Part shown: positions 52,636-56,961 of the stretch, one piece after another
Layout: each line of letters opens with the position of its first letter
Numbering within the stretch: position 1 is the first letter of the stretch
From: Clostridium sp. C2-6-12
Lineage (GTDB): Bacteria > Bacillota > Clostridia > Clostridiales > Clostridiaceae
Length of the DNA: 56,961 nt
Reading direction: 5' to 3'
NCBI RefSeq assembly: GCF_009928485.1
Contig: NZ_JAABNP010000038.1
Span: 1-56,961, forward strand
Position numbers and translations under genes: made by a program
The notes under the pieces: model-generated
Databases searched by the model: none
What the model was told of the DNA's origin: nothing
The model's input: the letters and a program-made list of their open reading frames with translations, nothing else

Positions 52636-52650
52636 GTTGTATGATGTCTG
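52636..52650. promoter_or_regulatory. GntR operator repeat upstream of gntR
   Basis: GTTGTATGATGTCTG, identical over 15 bases to the copy at 51865-51879, 63 bp before the gntR start: autoregulation. Confidence 0.82.
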
Positions 52651-52746
52651 AATAATTCAATTAAATAAATAGTGAGGATTACCTAAAAATGTATTATAAT
52701 TATATTATGGTATAATTTATTTAAGTATCAATTATTTTAATATTAT

Positions 52747-52785
52747 GTATATATATTGAAATATGTATTATTTCAATATATATAC
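52747..52785. other. 17-bp perfect inverted repeat upstream of the diguanylate cyclase gene
   Basis: GTATATATATTGAAATA-tgtat-TATTTCAATATATATAC. It has no T run and lies 54 bp before the coding start, between divergent gntR and the cyclase gene. It may be an operator or an mRNA leader hairpin. Confidence 0.6.
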
Positions 52786-52838
52786 AATTAAAAAATTTGA
52801 ATTTTTAATCTGAATTTACAAAGGCTAAGGAGGCATTT

Positions 52839-55127
52839 ATGATATTAAATATAGCAACACTTACATTCCTATTATTTACTACATGTGTAATTCAAATAGT
52901 AGGAATATATTTTCAAGCTAAACTTAATAAAAGCTTTAAAGGAACTAAGTATTGGGTATTAGGAAATATATTAAATGCTATAGGAGTATTTCTATTTTTC
53001 ATACGACCGTTTCTTTCAAACAAGTTCATTTCAATTATATTACCTAGTCTAGTAATTGTTTTGGGGCAAATTGTAATTTACATAGGAATTGCTTTGTTTA
53101 TAAATAGAAATGTAAAAATAAAGAGTGTTATTTTTATGTTATTAGTTTTATCTATTGGACTTTTTCATTTTACTTATATTAATAACGATATTAATATAAG
53201 AGCTATAATATCATCCATTGCTATGGCAGTTAACTCTTTTTTAATTTCCTTTGAACTACTGAAAAATAAAAATACTTCAATTAAATATTCAGCTAATTTT
53301 TTGGCAAGTATTTTAATACTATATGGTATTTTTTACATAATACGCTCAATAAATTTCATATTTAATAATATGAGTAACATTTTTGAGCCATCTTTAATGC
53401 AAATCAGTGTATTTGTTATTTCAATTTGCGTAAACTATATTTTTTCCTTTGCACTAATAATCATGGTAAATCAAAGATTTAGGGGAGAAGAAATAGAAGC
53501 AAAAAAGAAATTAGAATTAATTTTTCAAATAAGTCCAGAGGCTATAGATATAAGTAGATTGAAGGATGGGCTTATTATAGAGGCAAATGATAGGTTTTTA
53601 TCTATGACAGGATTTACTAGGGAAGAGCTTGTAGGAAATACAACCATAAATTTAGGACTATGGAATAATCTTTTAGAAAGAAAAAAATTTCTTGAGGGAC
53701 TAATAAGAAATGAGGTTTGCGAAAATTACGAAATGGAATTGAAGAAAAAAGATGGTACTACATTTATTGGATTAACTTCAGCACGAATAATAGAGTTTAA
53801 TGGAGAAAAATATTCTTTAAATTTAATTAAGGATATTACAGTAAGAAAAACAATTGAAAATATTATAAAGAAAAATGAAGAAAAGTTTAAAGCTATAGCA
53901 AATTATACTGCAAACTTAGAAATGTGGATAGGCACTTCTGGAGAATTGTTATGGATAAATCCAGCAGTAAAAAAGTTTACAGATTATTCGCCAGAAGAAT
54001 ATATTGCAATGCCTGATTTTTTAAAAACTTTAATTTTTGTAGAGGATCTACCTAAGGTTAGAGAAATATATTACTTAGCATTGAACAATGAAGACGAAAG
54101 TGGTGAAGATATAGAATTTAGATGTGTTAAAAGAGATTACTCTGTTTTTTGGCTTAGTATTAATTGGAACAAAGTATATGATGATTCAGAAAATTTCTTG
54201 GGAATCAGAGTTAGTGGAAGAGATATTACAAAGTTTAAGCATGCAAATGATCAAATTAATATTCTTTCACAGGCAATGGAGCAAAGTGCGGTTTCAATAG
54301 TAATGACTGATTTAAATGGAAATATAGAATACATAAATAACAAATTTACTGAAATTACTGGTTATACAAAAGAAGAAGTTATAGGAAAAAATCCTAGAAT
54401 ATTAAAAGCCGATTATGATAGCAGAAAGGATTATATAAATTTATGGAATAATGTATTGAATGGTATAGAGTGGCAGGGGCAATTTAAAAATAAGAAAAAA
54501 AATGGTGAATATTATTGGGAAAGTGCAAATATTTCGCCAATATTCAATAGTGAAGGAAAGATAGAAAAGATTCTAGCCGTTAAAGAAGATATTACTGAGA
54601 GTAAAAGATTAGAAAATGAACTTAAATTGCAAGCTAGGACTGATGAACTCACTGAGATTTCAAATAGAAGATTTTTTGTTGAGGCTGTTGAGCATGAATT
54701 AATAAGAACTAAAGGTTATTCTCAAGAATATGCATTTTTAATGTTAGACATTGATCATTTTAAAAAAATAAATGATAACTTTGGTCATGCTATAGGCGAT
54801 ATGGCAATAAAAAAAGCAGCTGAAGTTTTTAAAAAGACAGTTAGAGAAGAGGATATAATAGGACGAATAGGTGGAGAGGAATTTGGAATCCTATTAGTTG
54901 AAACTGATTTTCAAAGTGCAGTTAAAACAGCAGAAAAGATAAGAAAAAATGTTGAAAGCATCGAATTGTTTGATTATAAGGGAAATAGGATTAAACTAAC
55001 TATAAGTATAGGTATTACTAAATACACTAATGAAAGATCTTCTTTACATGAACTTATGGTAGCTGCAGATAAAGCATTATATAAAGCTAAAAATGAAGGT
55101 AGAAATAGAGTTGTCAAATGGGAATAA
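52839..55127 (+). CDS. Membrane-bound diguanylate cyclase with three PAS domains
   Basis: 762 residues. The first ~215 form about seven membrane helices (ATLTFLLFTTCVIQIVGIYF through VNYIFSFALIIMVNQRF). Three PAS/PAC modules follow at about 225-340, 345-465 and 470-590 (FLSMTGFTREELVGN, WINPAVKKFTDYSPEEY, YINNKFTEITGYTKEEVIGK). The GGDEF domain at about 597-760 has DELTEISNRRFF, DIDHFKKINDNFGHAIGD and the catalytic RIGGEEFGILL, so it should make cyclic di-GMP. No RxxD inhibitory site is evident and no EAL domain follows. The start ATG follows AAGGAGG. Signals sensed by the membrane and PAS parts are unknown. Confidence 0.9.
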   Translation: MILNIATLTFLLFTTCVIQIVGIYFQAKLNKSFKGTKYWVLGNILNAIGVFLFFIRPFLSNKFISIILPSLVIVLGQIVIYIGIALFINRNVKIKSVIFMLLVLSIGLFHFTYINNDINIRAIISSIAMAVNSFLISFELLKNKNTSIKYSANFLASILILYGIFYIIRSINFIFNNMSNIFEPSLMQISVFVISICVNYIFSFALIIMVNQRFRGEEIEAKKKLELIFQISPEAIDISRLKDGLIIEANDRFLSMTGFTREELVGNTTINLGLWNNLLERKKFLEGLIRNEVCENYEMELKKKDGTTFIGLTSARIIEFNGEKYSLNLIKDITVRKTIENIIKKNEEKFKAIANYTANLEMWIGTSGELLWINPAVKKFTDYSPEEYIAMPDFLKTLIFVEDLPKVREIYYLALNNEDESGEDIEFRCVKRDYSVFWLSINWNKVYDDSENFLGIRVSGRDITKFKHANDQINILSQAMEQSAVSIVMTDLNGNIEYINNKFTEITGYTKEEVIGKNPRILKADYDSRKDYINLWNNVLNGIEWQGQFKNKKKNGEYYWESANISPIFNSEGKIEKILAVKEDITESKRLENELKLQARTDELTEISNRRFFVEAVEHELIRTKGYSQEYAFLMLDIDHFKKINDNFGHAIGDMAIKKAAEVFKKTVREEDIIGRIGGEEFGILLVETDFQSAVKTAEKIRKNVESIELFDYKGNRIKLTISIGITKYTNERSSLHELMVAADKALYKAKNEGRNRVVKWE

Positions 55128-55292
55128 AAGGTAGCCTAAATTATTAGATTTTCTATTCTATTAACAAGTTTTTTAATATTTTATATCAATTTTTTAAAAT
55201 TCTATAATTTATTCTTAAAAATATTATCAAATTTTAAGAAATGAGTTTTACTATATTATAGAAATATTATATAATATGTAATTGAATCAAGG

Positions 55293-55355
55293 TATTATCA
55301 AAAAAGTTTAAAAACAAATTTCATATAAAAATTAGCTGCAGATTTTTTGATAATA
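55293..55355 (+). other. 13-bp inverted repeat in the brnQ leader
   Basis: TATTATCAAAAAA (55293-55305) and TTTTTTGATAATA (55343-55355) are perfect complements around a 37-base loop, ending 24 bp before brnQ. The second arm contains a T run, so the element could act as an attenuator. No T-box or leucine-responsive motif was recognised. Confidence 0.5.
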
Positions 55356-55379
55356 TGAAACGTATGAGGAGGACAATTT

Positions 55380-56732
55380 ATGAAAGAGAAATTAAGTTTT
55401 CAGCAAAATTTATTAATAGGTTCTTTGCTGTTTGGGTTATTCTTTGGAGCAGGTAACTTAATTTTTCCAGTTCAAATGGGGCAGGAGGCAGGAAGTAATA
55501 CTTTAACTGCTACTATAGGATTTTTAATTACAGGTGTGGGTCTTCCTATGGTAGGAATTGTAGCATCAGCACTTTCAAAAAGTGAAAGTTTATTTCACAT
55601 GGCAAAGCCTGTTAGTTCACGTTATGCAAGTATATTCACTTGTTTATTGTATTTAACAATAGGTCCTTTATTTGCCATTCCGCGTACAGCTTCAGTTGCA
55701 TTTGAAGTGGGAATTCATCCATTTATAGCTGATGAATATTTAAAATTGGGATTATTTATTTTTTCACTTGTATTTTTTATTTTCACTATTTATTTTTCTC
55801 TAAAGCCAGGGAGAATTTTAGATTGGGTTGGAAAATACCTTACTCCTATTTTTTTAGTACTTTTATCTATTTTATTAATAGCTACTTTTGTAAAGCCAAT
55901 GGGAGAGGTAGGTCAATTTGCAGCTCAAGGGAATTATGCTGCTAAGCCATTATTTACTGGATTATTAGATGGATACAACACTATGGATGCATTGGCATCT
56001 CTAGCTTTTTCAATAATAATTATTTCAAATATACAAAAATTAGGGGTAAAGGATTCACGTTTAATAGCAGTTGAAACGATTAAGTCCGGTTTAGTAAGTG
56101 TAGTTGCTATGACTGTTATTTACAGTTCTTTAGCTTACATGGGAGCAACAAGTTTAGGAAGTGTAAGTCGTGCCGATAATGGTGGAAGTATCTTATCTCA
56201 GGTAAGTAATCATTATTTAGGGATTACAGGTGCAATCTTATTAGCAGCAATTGTAGGAATAGCTTGTGCAAAAACAGCAATTGGTTTAATTACTTCATGT
56301 TCAGAGATGTTTAGCGAAATGTTTCCAAATTCAATTTCATATAAAAAATACGCTATTATATTTACATTGTTTTCATTTGTAATTGCTAATTTTGGACTAA
56401 GTAATATTATACAATTATCCATACCAGTACTTATGTTTTTATATCCATTAGCTATTACATTAATATTGCTAGGATTATTAACACCACTTATTAATAAACA
56501 AAAAGATATTTATAAATGGACAACCGCTCTAACGGTTTTTGCAGCTTTTTTTGATTTATGTAAGGCACTGCCAAAGCCTTTTCAAGAAAACAATGTAATT
56601 GTACAAATTGTTAATTTTGCTCATTTATATCTACCAGGCTTTGATTATGGCTTTGGCTGGATTATACCAGCATTTGTAGGCTTTATAATTGGATTTATTA
56701 TTTGGCGCTTGAATCCAAGAAAAGAAAGATAA
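55380..56732 (+). CDS. brnQ: Branched-chain amino acid carrier protein
   Basis: 450 residues with about 12 membrane helices. The N-terminus LLIGSLLFGLFFGAGNLIFPVQMGQEAG is the LIVCS family signature, followed by GPLFAIPRTASVAFEVGIHPF. It imports leucine, isoleucine and valine coupled to Na+ or H+. It lies in the same region as ilvD but is separated by gntR and the cyclase gene. ATG after GAGGAGG; terminator at 56789-56881. Confidence 0.94.
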   Translation: MKEKLSFQQNLLIGSLLFGLFFGAGNLIFPVQMGQEAGSNTLTATIGFLITGVGLPMVGIVASALSKSESLFHMAKPVSSRYASIFTCLLYLTIGPLFAIPRTASVAFEVGIHPFIADEYLKLGLFIFSLVFFIFTIYFSLKPGRILDWVGKYLTPIFLVLLSILLIATFVKPMGEVGQFAAQGNYAAKPLFTGLLDGYNTMDALASLAFSIIIISNIQKLGVKDSRLIAVETIKSGLVSVVAMTVIYSSLAYMGATSLGSVSRADNGGSILSQVSNHYLGITGAILLAAIVGIACAKTAIGLITSCSEMFSEMFPNSISYKKYAIIFTLFSFVIANFGLSNIIQLSIPVLMFLYPLAITLILLGLLTPLINKQKDIYKWTTALTVFAAFFDLCKALPKPFQENNVIVQIVNFAHLYLPGFDYGFGWIIPAFVGFIIGFIIWRLNPRKER

Positions 56733-56788
56733 AAATTTATATATAACTTTTTATAATACTTGAATCTAAAATATATTTCATTGCAGCA

Positions 56789-56881
56789 AATAATATCACT
56801 TCTAGATGATTTTATTATTTTAAGCAGATTATTTAGTTAATCTACTTTCAATAATAAATTAATTTAGAAGTGATTTTTTTA
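56789..56881 (+). terminator. Compound terminator after brnQ
   Basis: TCACTTCTA and TAGAAGTGA form an outer stem followed by TTTTTTT, enclosing an inner hairpin AGCAGATTA / TAATCTACTT. Confidence 0.7.
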
Positions 56882-56907
56882 TTTTCCAGAAAACTTATAA
56901 TTTTAAT

Positions 56908-56945
56908 CGTAAGCGTCAAAGAATCGACGCGTAGCGGTAGCGTAA
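56908..56945. other. G+C-rich inverted repeat near the right edge
   Basis: CGTAAGCGTCAAAGAATCGA then CGCGTAGCGGTAGCG contains GCGTC-aaagaatc-GACGC and stands out from the A+T-rich surroundings. It may be the start of a feature cut by the window edge; it is not identified. Confidence 0.35.
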
Positions 56946-56961
56946 TTTAAGTGATAAAATA

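Noticed and set aside
52574..52838. Cyclic di-GMP riboswitch upstream of the diguanylate cyclase
   Set aside because: The conserved aptamer core was not found; the only structure is the A/T-rich 17-bp dyad.

Overview
The window is A+T-rich, gene-dense DNA with strong AGGAGG-type ribosome binding sites, rho-independent terminators and several TTG/GTG starts. It carries an [FeFe]-hydrogenase maturase (HydF), a SigI/RsgI pair, a B12-dependent ribonucleotide reductase and many PTS genes. Together these indicate an anaerobic, saccharolytic Clostridium sensu stricto, plausibly near the solventogenic C. beijerinckii group. The species is an inference from gene content and style, not from a marker gene. 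The window reads as chromosome. The only sign of a mobile element is the 3' tip of a group II intron at the left edge.

Layout. 1-1.4 kb: intron 3' end, then a PadR regulator with a HAAS-type membrane partner. 1.5-6.7 kb: class II ribonucleotide reductase (minus strand, tandem NrdR-box candidates), an SPFH membrane protein and a GNAT enzyme. 7-15.8 kb: DbpA-type RNA helicase, methionine aminopeptidase, RecQ and an SNF2-family ATPase, with a candidate structured RNA between the last two. 16-17.9 kb: sigI-rsgI. 18-22 kb: methionine/folate bifunctional enzyme, histidine phosphatase, GltD-like flavoprotein. 22.1-30.5 kb: hexuronate catabolism block (LacI regulator, uxaC, kdgA, kdgK, uxaB, uxaA) giving a complete galacturonate route to pyruvate plus glyceraldehyde-3-phosphate, with two palindromic LacI operators before uxaC. 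30.6-33.6 kb: HIT protein, then a PadR regulator and a 14-TM efflux pump that share a 9-bp-arm operator. 34-38.7 kb: pyridoxamine kinase and the fruR-fruK-fruA fructose PTS operon. 38.9-44.9 kb: a LevR-type sigma-54 activator split into two overlapping frames, followed by a mannose-family PTS (IIA, IIB, IIC, IID) behind a near-perfect -24/-12 promoter. 45-49.8 kb: a 56-residue small ORF, hydF, an azoreductase, an uncharacterised proline-rich protein with a conserved aromatic/Arg core, and a CheY-like protein. 50-56.7 kb: ilvD with its own GntR-FCD regulator and three shared operator repeats, a PAS-PAS-PAS-GGDEF diguanylate cyclase and a BrnQ carrier.

How it fits together. Much of the window is sugar and sugar-acid metabolism, each block with its own local regulator and a visible candidate DNA site. 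The best leads for new biology are: a dispersed family of ~40-bp hairpin repeats whose stems vary compensatorily; the candidate small RNA after recQ; the proline-rich protein at 48.0-49.1 kb; the 56-residue ORF; and the frame break in the LevR-type activator.
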